DNA of 64,000 nt from Pandoraea sp. PE-S2T-3 (GTDB lineage: Bacteria; Pseudomonadota; Gammaproteobacteria; Burkholderiales; Burkholderiaceae), in contig NZ_NGUQ01000005.1 of the NCBI RefSeq assembly GCF_002179965.1, positions 1 to 64,000 on the forward strand, given 5' to 3'. Below, in pieces: positions 1 through 7,933 of the stretch. How positions within the stretch are numbered: the first letter of the stretch is position 1; each line of letters begins with the position of its first letter. A model generated the notes under the pieces. The model was given only the letters and a program-made list of their open reading frames with translations, had not been told where the DNA came from and did no database searches. The position numbers and the translations under genes are program-made.

Positions 1-1602
1 GCCGTCGCCGCCCACGCCGCCTCCGCCGCCGCCGCCCGCACTGTCGTCACCGCCTTGACCGCCCTTGATGACACCGGTCGACGCGTTGGTGACCGTTCCG
101 GCGCCCACGAGGCTGACCCCGTTGCCGCCGGCCGCCGCCTCACCGCCCACGCCGGTCCCTGTACTGTTGCCAGCGCCGCCGCCGCGATTGCCCACGCCGC
201 CGAGGATAGTGCCGGCGTTCGTCACGACGCCGCCGCCGTTGAGCCGGACACCGTCGCCGCCCTGCCCGCCGTCGGCGCCGACACCACCGGTAACGGTACC
301 GGTGCCTGTACCACCGACGAAGGTCGCGCTTTGTGCGCTGCCGCCACCGCCTGTGCCGCCGTTGCCGCCGACAATCGTGCCGGTCGTCTGGTTGTTGAGT
401 CTGCCGCTGCCGTCGATGAGCACGCCGACGCCGCCCGCGCCACCGAGCCCGCCGTTGCCGGAAACCGCAAGGGCGCCAGTGGCGAGTGCGGCGCCGCCAT
501 TTTCCCCGTTGCCACCGTTACCGCCGGTGATCATGCCGCTATTCGTTACGGTACTGCCGCCGGAAAGGGTTGCCCCATTGCCGCCCACGCCCGCGTCGCC
601 ACCGCGTCCGCCATAGGGGACCACGGCACCGTTGGCGCTGACTGACCCGCTGCCGCCACCGTTGCCACCGGCACCGCCAGTGACGACGCCTGAGGTGCCG
701 TTCACGAAAGTGCCGCCTTGCGCCGAAACGACGGCGTCGCCCCCTGAGCCGCCTGCGCCGCCGTTCCCTGCGATGAAATTGGTGCCGTTGCCGCTGCCCG
801 GAGAGGTCGCGTTGCCAAAGCTGCCGCCGCCGCCGCCGTTACCGCCTTGGCCACCGACGACGGTGCCGGTGTTGGTGGATTGCTGGCTGGTGGTGAGTTG
901 CACCCCGACGCCGCCTGCACCGCCGCCGCCGCCATTGCCGCCGCCGCCGGTACCCGTGCTGTCGGTGCCGCCACCGCCGCCGCCGTTACCACCGCGTCCG
1001 CCCGCGATCGCGCCGCTGTTGGTTTGTCCGCCGGGGAGCTCGATACCGACCCCGCCCGCGCCGCCACCGCCGCCGCCCGCGCCGTTGCCGAGTGCACCGG
1101 TGACGTTTGTCGCGCCGCCGGTGCCACCGGTACCGCCGGTGCCTCCGGAAAGCCCCGGCACGCCGGAACCCGCCTGACCTGCGTCACCATTGCCGCCACC
1201 GCCGCCACCGGTGCCACCCGCACCGCCATTGCCGCCACTGCCTGCGGCGCCGGTGCCATCCACGCTCCCGCCGCCACCGCCGTTGCCGCCGGTGCCGTTG
1301 GTATTGCTCGCATCCGTCCCGGCGCCACCGTTCGGTGCCCCGGCGCTACCGCCTGCGCAGGTAACACCCGGCGCAGCGGTGCAACCACCGGTGCCGCCTG
1401 CGGCGAACGCTTGTGACATCGGGAATGTGACTAGCGCAGCGGCGCTGAGCGCGGCCGCCATTGCGGTGCGTACGGGAGATGCTAAAGCAGGGGATTGATG
1501 CGAGAGGCTCTGACTGGGTGCCACACTCATCCGCATTCGGACCGCGCGAGCGATAGCGGTGGGGGAATCGTTACGTTCGGTGCGGTCAATGCGATACAAC
1601 AT
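1..1602 (-). CDS. Glycine-rich exported protein, probable autotransporter passenger (N-terminal part)
   Basis: The frame is open without a stop from ATG at 1602 to the left edge, so 534 residues are visible and the C-terminus is missing. A GGAGG ribosome binding site at 1613-1617 supports this start. The N-terminus is an extended signal: a charged Arg-rich stretch of about 45 residues, a hydrophobic run rich in Ala, and a likely cleavage after SQAFA near residue 67. The rest is glycine-rich with a loose repeat of the form (V/L)TN(S/A)G-x-I-x-GG-x-GG, for example TNSGAIAGG, VTNSGMITGG and VTNAGTILGG. This is typical of passengers in large betaproteobacterial autotransporters. The barrel domain is not visible, so that class is inference. 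Pro/Ala-rich frames on the other strand are shadows. Confidence 0.75.
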   Translation of the reverse strand, partial: MLYRIDRTERNDSPTAIARAVRMRMSVAPSQSLSHQSPALASPVRTAMAAALSAAALVTFPMSQAFAAGGTGGCTAAPGVTCAGGSAGAPNGGAGTDASNTNGTGGNGGGGGSVDGTGAAGSGGNGGAGGTGGGGGGNGDAGQAGSGVPGLSGGTGGTGGTGGATNVTGALGNGAGGGGGGAGGVGIELPGGQTNSGAIAGGRGGNGGGGGGTDSTGTGGGGNGGGGGAGGVGVQLTTSQQSTNTGTVVGGQGGNGGGGGSFGNATSPGSGNGTNFIAGNGGAGGSGGDAVVSAQGGTFVNGTSGVVTGGAGGNGGGSGSVSANGAVVPYGGRGGDAGVGGNGATLSGGSTVTNSGMITGGNGGNGENGGAALATGALAVSGNGGLGGAGGVGVLIDGSGRLNNQTTGTIVGGNGGTGGGGSAQSATFVGGTGTGTVTGGVGADGGQGGDGVRLNGGGVVTNAGTILGGVGNRGGGAGNSTGTGVGGEAAAGGNGVSLVGAGTVTNASTGVIKGGQGGDDSAGGGGGGGVGGDG

Positions 1603-2111
1603 ATCGGTTCGGCCTCCAACGTAGTTTGGATGAAAAAGTCTACCAAATTTCATTCCCTTACCGATACGTCATTTCATTCATATACAAACACTCGGATGCA
1701 GTCCGAATTTGTTTTCTCCTTTGATCGTTTTTCTTAAGATTCCAGTGATGGAAAGGCCTTAACTCCGCTAAATAGAGGCAAAAATGAACGCCGAGATTCA
1801 GCATGAATCATCAGGGCGTTGAGGCGACATGAGGTCTTGTAGGAAGGCGCCTACAGGACATTCCCTATCAAAACTGGCGGGTTGTCAGCTTCCATGCTCT
1901 GTAGTCCGAACGTTTATTCATATCGACAATATCGAATGATGTTCGGATTTTATTTTTGAAGGGAGTAATGCACCCGAGACTCCTACATCATTCGATGCAG
2001 GCGGAATATGTAGGTTAGATGTAGGGAGTGGTGGCCATTGCGGCACACTTGATATTTGATTTAATCGAGGCTTAATTAGTGTGAGGACCGACGTTCTATT
2101 TTTTTGAGGCC
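1603..2111. other. AT-rich intergenic region upstream of the glycine-rich gene
   Basis: About 500 bases without a convincing gene. It must hold the promoter of the minus-strand glycine-rich gene, but I could not choose a clear -35/-10 pair. Base composition is much more AT-rich than in the neighbouring housekeeping genes. Short ORFs here have no recognisable product. Confidence 0.5.
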
Positions 2112-2150
2112 CCCAAAAGCAAAAGGCCCACATGCGAACATGTGGGCCTT
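2112..2150 (-). terminator. Rho-independent terminator, probably the original tRNA-Thr terminator
   Basis: A perfect 12 bp stem (AAGGCCCACATG / CATGTGGGCCTT) with a CGAA loop is followed, on the minus strand, by TTTTGCTTTT. It lies directly outside the left copy of the tRNA 3'-end repeat. That is where the terminator of the minus-strand tRNA-Thr gene would have been before the island inserted. Confidence 0.75.
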
Positions 2151-2157
2151 GCTTGTT

Positions 2158-2177
2158 TGGTGCCGGCTACAGGAATC
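2158..2177. repeat. Left attachment-site repeat (copy of tRNA-Thr 3' end)
   Basis: TGGTGCCGGCTACAGGAATC matches the tRNA-Thr 3' end at 10661-10680 with two mismatches. A copy 8.5 kb from the tRNA, just inside a terminator that fits the tRNA, marks the far end of the island. Confidence 0.75.
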
Positions 2178-2233
2178 ACCCCACACCTCTAAGCATTTGA
2201 TTTTGAAGAAAAATATTTTTTACTGTCAAAAAA

Positions 2234-2252
2234 TACCAACATAAGTACCAAC
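2234..2252. other. Candidate integrase arm-type sites, left end
   Basis: TACCAAC occurs at 2234-2240 and 2246-2252, with 12 nt between starts. The same heptamer occurs twice at the other end of the island (10510 and 10530). The paired placement close to both attachment repeats suggests arm-binding sites of the tyrosine integrase. The functional role is inferred. Confidence 0.45.
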
Positions 2253-2363
2253 AATATCCCCGGATGTTGGCGGACGACCGTGAACACTCATCACCGCGCG
2301 TCTCCATGGCACACGGCGAGGGCACGAAATTACGCCCAGCCTCCCACACCAAAAGAACAGCGT

Positions 2364-2576
2364 TCAGCCCACTGCCAAGCGCGTAAGACTTACAACTCCT
2401 CGCATGCGACCATCAAACTCTTGCCTCAGACGTTCATAGGTTTCCTCCGAGGTCATAGCGTCCTGGACCGGCGCAGGCTCCGCGCGCCGTACCTCTACGG
2501 AAACAAACGGCGTCCGATGCGTCGAACGCAGTTGCTCCATGAGCTCGTTGGAAGTTGGGACGTTGGGCATAGTCAT
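2364..2576 (-). CDS. Small hypothetical protein paired with the HslV-like protein
   Basis: This 70-residue protein begins at ATG 2576, eight bases after the stop of the HslV-like gene. GTGAGG five bases upstream decides the start; an in-frame start at 2603 would overlap the upstream gene and lacks a clear site. The sequence is hydrophilic and probably helical, with no signal peptide or membrane segment, and I recognise no family. The tight spacing implies co-transcription and probably a shared job with the upstream Ntn-hydrolase-like protein, for instance as a subunit or regulator. Function is unknown. Confidence 0.65.
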   Translation of the reverse strand: MTMPNVPTSNELMEQLRSTHRTPFVSVEVRRAEPAPVQDAMTSEETYERLRQEFDGRMRGVVSLTRLAVG

Positions 2577-2583
2577 GAAAACC

Positions 2584-3867
2584 TCACTGTGATTGCCGGA
2601 CAAAGTACCTAGGGTTCAATTCGGGACTGAAGTAATGTTTGCGCTTAATCCACACCAAGCCCTCGGACTTCGTGATGACCGCAACATCCACTGGACCGCC
2701 CACGGACTGTGTACGTTGAGTCACCTTTTCCTTCAGTGATTCTAGCATGACCAGTGTTTCAGCCAGCTCCGCCATCTCGTTCGGTGGCAACCCGGAAATT
2801 ACACTGTTCAGCGGGGCATAGTGCGTCTCCCACACCTGTGCCGACCACGCCTTTGCAAACTCTCCCTCAGCGGTAGCAATCAGCGTGGGGACAGTTGCCG
2901 CCGTCGCGGGAGCCAGATTCAGTCCGCTCACGAGCTGATTTACATGCACCCGAAACAACCCATTCACGGTAGACCAAACTTCGGGGGCAAACCCGGACAA
3001 AAACGTGTCGACCATGGACTTCTTCGCGAATGCTTCGATCACCGCTTCTACATCGTGATTGATCGCCTTCGACTCAACGTGCTCCACGATTAACCGATCT
3101 AACAGAAAGCCGTAGTACCTGAGCTCGGAATAGGCCGGGAAGTAATCCTTTTCGCCAAAACCGGCTACAACGATACCGGTATAGTCCGAATTAAAATTAA
3201 CTTCGTAAAATCGATAGAGCGATTCTATTGCCAGTTCAGCGAATCCTTGGGTAGGGATTACGGCGGCTAAGTGCTGAAGTTGAGGCGCGCCAGCTAGGTA
3301 AGTTGCGATTTCCTGCGCCAACCATCCGGCATGATCCGCTTTCGCCTTAGCGACATCGGCGTCGACGAACGTCGGACTAAGCGGTTTGGCTGCATTTGTG
3401 GCGATTTCCGACGCAAGAAAATCGGCAATTGCCGCCTGCTGCACTGACGCGTCACCTGCATTCGCCAACACCGGCTTTTCCGACTGTGCCTTCTTCAGCA
3501 AATAGAAAAAGGAGCGGGCAGCAAGCTGCTTAAAGTGCTTCTCCCTATGTGCCGGGGGAAACAAATCCATATTGGCTCGTACGAATTCGGATAGCGCATC
3601 GGCATACTCCTGAACCGAATTTTTTACGTCGGAACCAAGGCTTGTCCGAAAGCTTTTTACAATTAGCTCCCAGGGGACATCTTGCAGTGCGGCGTTATTA
3701 AACAACATCACGCCAATAGGCGCGGTCGTAGACAGTTGGAATATTTTATTTGCACCGGACGCATAAGTTCGTTGAAGGTGTCCGTTCGCAAAAGTGCTGA
3801 ACGTAACAGCGCTATCAGCAGCCAGCGCGACGGCCATGCGGTTGAGCACGGTCACTTCGCAAGTCAC
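2584..3867 (-). CDS. HslV/proteasome-like Ntn-hydrolase domain protein, function unknown
   Basis: This 427-residue protein starts with GTG at 3867. The N-terminus reads M-Thr2-x-x-Val followed by VALAADSAVTF, which resembles the start of HslV and proteasome beta subunits (Thr1, Asp17). Thr2, Asp18 and Lys41 (in ANKIF) could be the Thr/Asp/Lys set of an N-terminal-nucleophile hydrolase once Met1 is removed. About 350 further residues are mostly helical-looking and have no motif I know. Near the end lies VGGPVDVAVITKSEGLVWIKR, which looks like a final beta hairpin of the same fold. HslV is only about 175 residues, so this would be an unusual large form. It heads a two-gene unit inside the island. 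Catalysis is inference. Confidence 0.65.
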   Translation of the reverse strand: MTCEVTVLNRMAVALAADSAVTFSTFANGHLQRTYASGANKIFQLSTTAPIGVMLFNNAALQDVPWELIVKSFRTSLGSDVKNSVQEYADALSEFVRANMDLFPPAHREKHFKQLAARSFFYLLKKAQSEKPVLANAGDASVQQAAIADFLASEIATNAAKPLSPTFVDADVAKAKADHAGWLAQEIATYLAGAPQLQHLAAVIPTQGFAELAIESLYRFYEVNFNSDYTGIVVAGFGEKDYFPAYSELRYYGFLLDRLIVEHVESKAINHDVEAVIEAFAKKSMVDTFLSGFAPEVWSTVNGLFRVHVNQLVSGLNLAPATAATVPTLIATAEGEFAKAWSAQVWETHYAPLNSVISGLPPNEMAELAETLVMLESLKEKVTQRTQSVGGPVDVAVITKSEGLVWIKRKHYFSPELNPRYFVRQSQ

Positions 3868-4036
3868 TTGGGGCCCCCCCGTATCGTTTTATTCATTCGA
3901 GTGCCAAATCAACTATTGCCTATATACGCAATCCCTTCAGAACAATCAAGTACTACCTACGTCCATACGGGCGCTTCTCTCCTCAGGGTACCGCTTACAC
4001 CCATAGGGCACGAACGGCATATCTGAGCGTTACCGA

Positions 4037-4624
4037 TCATTCAGCGCACGCGCGCTTGACGGTCGCCGTACCAATGCCAAACTCTTCGGCAGTCTCCCGA
4101 ATACTTGCACCTCTTTCAGTCCGCCACGCCCTAATAGCTGCGTAGTCATGCGATCGCGCGCGCCCCTTGTATTTCCCTTCCGCCTTCGCGATCGCCACGC
4201 CCCGACGCTGCATCTCAGCACGATTCTTGTAATCGGCCTCCCCCTGCGCCGCCATAAATGCCAGTACGGCATCCCGGGTCGCTTTCTTGATGGGGTCTTG
4301 AGCTTTCCCGTCGAACACCATCCCGTTAAGTGTGCATTCGACGCGCACGCCGAGGTCCATCAATCGGCGCATGGTTCTGTGTAGTTCGTCATAACGGCGG
4401 CTAATTCGGTCAAGCCACCGCACAATGAGGACGCCACCGTGCCGTAAATCGTGCTCCGCTGTTCTCCACTGTTCGCGCTCGTCAGGGGCGACGTGGTAGC
4501 CGCTCACACCCTCGTCAATGAAAACATCCTTGTCCTGAACGCCATGCGCTTTGGCGTCGTCGTACTGGCTCGCTGAGGACTGCCCGTCCGTTGTCGAAAT
4601 CCGGCCATAATAAAGCTTGCGCAT
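4037..4624 (-). CDS. Serine recombinase (resolvase/invertase family)
   Basis: This 195-residue protein has the resolvase layout. The N-terminus YYGRISTTDGQS places the nucleophile at Ser10. VRWLDRISRRYDEL matches the conserved region containing LDRLxR. The long E helix follows, and a C-terminal helix-turn-helix (ASIRETAEEFGIGTATVKR) ends the protein. Length and order fit Tn3-type resolvases and invertases, which cut and rejoin DNA at short crossover sites. It lies between the HslV-like pair and the methyltransferase, without a transposase nearby. Repeats immediately upstream (4633-4726) could be its binding site. It may invert or resolve part of the island, or be the remnant of a lost transposon. 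Confidence 0.85.
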   Translation of the reverse strand: MRKLYYGRISTTDGQSSASQYDDAKAHGVQDKDVFIDEGVSGYHVAPDEREQWRTAEHDLRHGGVLIVRWLDRISRRYDELHRTMRRLMDLGVRVECTLNGMVFDGKAQDPIKKATRDAVLAFMAAQGEADYKNRAEMQRRGVAIAKAEGKYKGRARSHDYAAIRAWRTERGASIRETAEEFGIGTATVKRACAE

Positions 4625-4925
4625 GGCATCTTATGGATCATTTGAATATGTGGCTCAATTATAGCATGGCTCATTTTTACGGTTGATCCTATTGATCCAT
4701 GCGGGAACGCCCAAATGACTGGCTCAATACGGTGTACCAAAACGAGCTATTTACGTTCAGTCACAAAAACATGGCTAACAGCACGTTGCCCTCCTGATTA
4801 ACGGGGCGGGTCCCCAACGCACAGTTCCGTTATCCATCATTACTCGACATCGGTGAGTCAAGAAGAAATTCGCAATGCATGACCGCACTTGAGAATTACC
4901 GTTGCTGCGATGACGGCAGTACAGC

Positions 4926-4952
4926 ATCTGTCGTTGTCAAAACTCGACAGAT
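4926..4952. promoter_or_regulatory. Dyad upstream of the methyltransferase, candidate operator
   Basis: ATCTGTCG and CGACAGAT form a perfect 8 bp inverted repeat with an 11-base spacer containing TTGTCA, a possible -35 element. The dyad lies 97 bases before the methyltransferase start. Restriction-modification genes are often controlled by their own products through such dyads. Here the role is inferred from position only. Confidence 0.4.
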
Positions 4953-4969
4953 CAAATTTTTTTTGATAC

Positions 4970-4995
4970 GCTGCCGCCGCTATGCAGGCGGCAGC
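4970..4995. promoter_or_regulatory. Hairpin in the methyltransferase leader
   Basis: GCTGCCGCC and GGCGGCAGC form a perfect 9 bp stem with an 8-base loop, about 50 bases before the methyltransferase start. No T-run follows it, so it is not an obvious terminator. It may shape leader RNA or bind a regulator. Confidence 0.35.
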
Positions 4996-5048
4996 GTGCA
5001 GCCCCCCCCTCGATGCGGCGAGAATATTCTCCTTCTAATTAATAGCGA

Positions 5049-6212
5049 ATGAATAACACAAAGCCTTCCGTTATAGATTTGTTTTGCGGCTGCGGTGGCT
5101 TTTCGCTTGGTGCGGAATTGGCAGGCTTCCGATCTCTCGTGGCAATTGATATCGAACCAACACTACAATCCAGCTTTGGGAGGAATTTCCCCTCATCAAA
5201 GCCTGTAGAGGCTGATGTCTCAGATATTAATCAAACCGACTGGAGCCTGCTCATCGGCAGTAAACGGCCCGATGGGATTATTGGTGGTCCGCCTTGTCAA
5301 GGTTTTAGCCGAATTGGAAGGCGAAGCAAAAACGACCCGAGAAATACACTTATTCATCATTTTTATCGTCACGTTAATCTTCTTCAACCCAAATTCTTCG
5401 TAATGGAGAACGTGGAGGGTCTATTGGACGACGATAATATTGGGGTCTTAGAGGCTGCAATCGCGACTGTGTCGCATAGATACACCGTTTTAGGTCCGTT
5501 CGTAGTAAATGCCGCTGATTTTGGCGCGGCAACCAATCGTCGCAGAGCACTTGTAATAGGATACGACCCAAACGAGTTATTGCTTGAGCAATGTCTTTTC
5601 GATCAGGTGGCAGTCGAAAGAAAAGCTACCGTCCGAGATGCGATTTTTGATCTTCCGTCTCCAGTACCTCGCAATCCGCGAGATAAGAGTGATTTCGGCT
5701 GGGCGAATTACGAAACCAACGCCATTGCCATATCAGAATATGCTCAGGGTCTCCGCGAGCTACCTCCAGACGGTTTAGGCTGGTCCTCCGTGATAGAACG
5801 CCTATCATCGGGAATGGTGTCGGGGATGTTTGAAACACGCCATACGGCACCGGTGGAAGATCGGTATAGGTCGACCCCAAACGGAACTAGCGATCCGGTC
5901 AGCAAATCGTACCGTCTGAGTTGGGATGGGCAGTGTCCGACCATTCGTGCAGGCACCGGTTCCGAAAAGGGGGCGTTCCAGGCTGTGCGTCCGCTTCACC
6001 CGTCGGAACCCCGTGTGATTACAGTCAGGGAAGCGGCACGAATGCAAGCATTCCCGGATTGGTTCATTTTCCACCCTACTGTATGGCATAGCTTTCGAAT
6101 GATTGGGAACAGTGTCTCCCCGAGTGTTTCGTTTGGGGTTTTGTCGGCCATATTTAAGAATCTAGGCCACAACGAATTAAACGCGGAACAGTTGAAACGC
6201 AGAGCTGCATAA
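5049..6212 (+). CDS. DNA (cytosine-5-)-methyltransferase
   Basis: This 387-residue enzyme transfers a methyl group from S-adenosylmethionine to C5 of cytosine in DNA. The C5-MTase motifs appear in order: motif I DLFCGCGGFSLG (10-21), motif IV GGPPCQGFS with catalytic Cys83, motif VI MENVEG (119-124), motif VIII RRRALVIG, and motif X GNSVSPSV near residue 353. The region between VIII and X is the target recognition domain; the recognised sequence cannot be read from it. The GHKL ATPase gene follows after 23 bases, so the two probably form an operon. No classical restriction endonuclease is visible nearby. It is either the modification half of an unusual restriction-modification system or a solitary island methylase. 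Confidence 0.93.
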   Translation: MNNTKPSVIDLFCGCGGFSLGAELAGFRSLVAIDIEPTLQSSFGRNFPSSKPVEADVSDINQTDWSLLIGSKRPDGIIGGPPCQGFSRIGRRSKNDPRNTLIHHFYRHVNLLQPKFFVMENVEGLLDDDNIGVLEAAIATVSHRYTVLGPFVVNAADFGAATNRRRALVIGYDPNELLLEQCLFDQVAVERKATVRDAIFDLPSPVPRNPRDKSDFGWANYETNAIAISEYAQGLRELPPDGLGWSSVIERLSSGMVSGMFETRHTAPVEDRYRSTPNGTSDPVSKSYRLSWDGQCPTIRAGTGSEKGAFQAVRPLHPSEPRVITVREAARMQAFPDWFIFHPTVWHSFRMIGNSVSPSVSFGVLSAIFKNLGHNELNAEQLKRRAA

Positions 6213-6235
6213 GAAAGTTATCCGGGGAGTCGAGT

Positions 6236-7933
6236 ATGGCAACAAAAAGATCGACGGCGTTCAATATCGACACAACGCCTAGCAAGCAGGTAATTGTAGA
6301 AAGTTTGACGCGTGACATATCAATCGATGCTTGCGTATTCGACTTGATAGACAACGCAGTAGACGCCGCAAGAAATTCGATTTTTGCGAAAAAATTAGAT
6401 AACGGCAGCACTGAAGAATTACCTCTCTCATACAAAGGCTATGAGATAAAAATACAATTCAATGCCGATACGTTTTCCATACAAGACAATTGCGGTGGAA
6501 TTTCAATCGCTGACCTTAAGACATCAGTCCTTAGGTTTGGCGAGAGATCAGCTCATCAGCTTGGAATTGGGGTGTTCGGCGTCGGACTGAATCGGGCGCT
6601 GTTTAAGATCGGCCGCATCAGTGAAATCGTCACGGATACAGGTATCCAGCGAGCGGAACTCACCTTAGACACGCGAGAATATCTGCACTCGGTCGGCTGG
6701 AAGCTTCCCGCAACTGAAGCCCCTACCACCGGAAAAACGAGTACCGCCATAAAAATTAGCGGGCTATCGACGGAGACTGCTCGGCGATTTGCTGACAAAA
6801 GCGAAATAGAAAAAATCGGCCTTGAAATCGGACGAATCTACAGTCGCTTCATAGAAAAAGGCTTGAAGATTTTCGTCAACCGAAAAGTGATCGAATCCCA
6901 TGCCATTGAAATTCGAGAAAATGGTCCGTATGCTCCGGACAGGAAATTGTACAAAACAGAAGATGGAATTTCTATATTCCTTCACGCTGGCCAACATTCG
7001 AAGCATCGCTTTGTCGCGGAGCCAGATTACGACAAAGAGATTAACAGCCAAATCACCGATGAATTTGGCTGGACAATTTTTTGCAATGACCGCGCGGTAA
7101 TCAGTCATGATCGGTCTGCAAAAACTGGCTGGTTTGCAAAATTCCACAGCGAGTTCTACGGTTTCGTTGGTGAAGTTAATTTTGTGGGTGATCCGGCGAA
7201 ACTCCCTTGGACTACAACAAAAGAAGACGTCGACCTTAATAATCGAGCCTACCAAACTGCCCTCGACGATATGCGTCGTTTCGCGGAAAACTGGCGCAGC
7301 AACGCGACGGACGCGAAAAAGAAGAATAAGCAACGTATCCCGCTGAATCCACCTCCGTTGCCACCAAAAGCTCGGCCGGGCAAAAAGGAGCTGCCTGTCA
7401 GCAACCCGAAGCCCACCATCAAGAAAAAGGTGATCGAGAAAGTTGATCACCATCAGGTCGCAACGATCTTGCCTGCAGACATTGATGAGAAGCACTGCAA
7501 TGATAAGCATCTTGCACTGGTGCACGAGGCCAAGCAATTAGTACTCGGGAATTTCGTTTATTCCGGCCTTGTCTTGATGAGGATTCTTTTCGAGGCGACT
7601 GTTGTTACCTATCTGATTCGCCACAATGCTTTTGATGCCTTTAGTGAAGCTATAAAAAAAGAGCGTGAAAAAGATAAGAAACTTAGCGTGCCGACTGGAA
7701 ACTCGAGTATTCTCCCGAGCTTGGACGAGGCACTCACGTATCTCACCAAAAATCCGAACATCTTTGGGGCGGGAAAGGATCAGTATTTGAAGCACAGCCT
7801 AACCAGAATGCAGCATCATAAGAAGATGCTCAATAGTGCTGCGCATAATGCTTATCAACCAATTAATAGATCGGAGGCTCTTCAGATTCGGGATGAAATC
7901 CTCCCTATTTTGCGTCACCTCATAGAGAACTAA
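6236..7933 (+). CDS. GHKL (MutL/Hsp90-type) ATPase, paraMORC-like, paired with the methyltransferase
   Basis: This 565-residue protein begins with a GHKL ATPase domain. The N-box is DLIDNAVDAA (36-45), the G1 motif DNCGG (84-88) and the G2 motif GIGVFGVGL (110-118). The first N-box residue is Asp36, where most family members have the catalytic Glu. A transducer-like region runs to about 350, a basic Pro/Lys-rich linker to about 400, and then a helical C-terminal domain. A GGGGAG site precedes the ATG. ParaMORC and MutL-like ATPases are known in prokaryotic restriction-modification loci, which fits its place just behind a C5 methyltransferase. I infer an ATP-driven clamp acting in restriction; no nuclease motif is visible. 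Confidence 0.8.
   Translation: MATKRSTAFNIDTTPSKQVIVESLTRDISIDACVFDLIDNAVDAARNSIFAKKLDNGSTEELPLSYKGYEIKIQFNADTFSIQDNCGGISIADLKTSVLRFGERSAHQLGIGVFGVGLNRALFKIGRISEIVTDTGIQRAELTLDTREYLHSVGWKLPATEAPTTGKTSTAIKISGLSTETARRFADKSEIEKIGLEIGRIYSRFIEKGLKIFVNRKVIESHAIEIRENGPYAPDRKLYKTEDGISIFLHAGQHSKHRFVAEPDYDKEINSQITDEFGWTIFCNDRAVISHDRSAKTGWFAKFHSEFYGFVGEVNFVGDPAKLPWTTTKEDVDLNNRAYQTALDDMRRFAENWRSNATDAKKKNKQRIPLNPPPLPPKARPGKKELPVSNPKPTIKKKVIEKVDHHQVATILPADIDEKHCNDKHLALVHEAKQLVLGNFVYSGLVLMRILFEATVVTYLIRHNAFDAFSEAIKKEREKDKKLSVPTGNSSILPSLDEALTYLTKNPNIFGAGKDQYLKHSLTRMQHHKKMLNSAAHNAYQPINRSEALQIRDEILPILRHLIEN

Larger units (their letters stand above)
4625..5048. other. Intergenic region rich in short direct and inverted repeats
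   Basis: There is no gene in these 424 bases. ATGGATCA (4633-4640) and TGATCCAT (4693-4700) form an inverted pair, and TGGCTCA occurs three times (4651, 4667 and 4720). This cluster directly precedes the recombinase start and could be its recombination or operator site. The right half holds two dyads in front of the methyltransferase (see separate entries). Confidence 0.45.

Noticed and set aside
55-1498. Several Pro/Ala-rich open frames on the plus strand and an Ala-rich frame on the minus strand at 702-1388
   Set aside because: They are shadows of the glycine-rich minus-strand gene; only that frame has a ribosome site, signal peptide and repeat logic.
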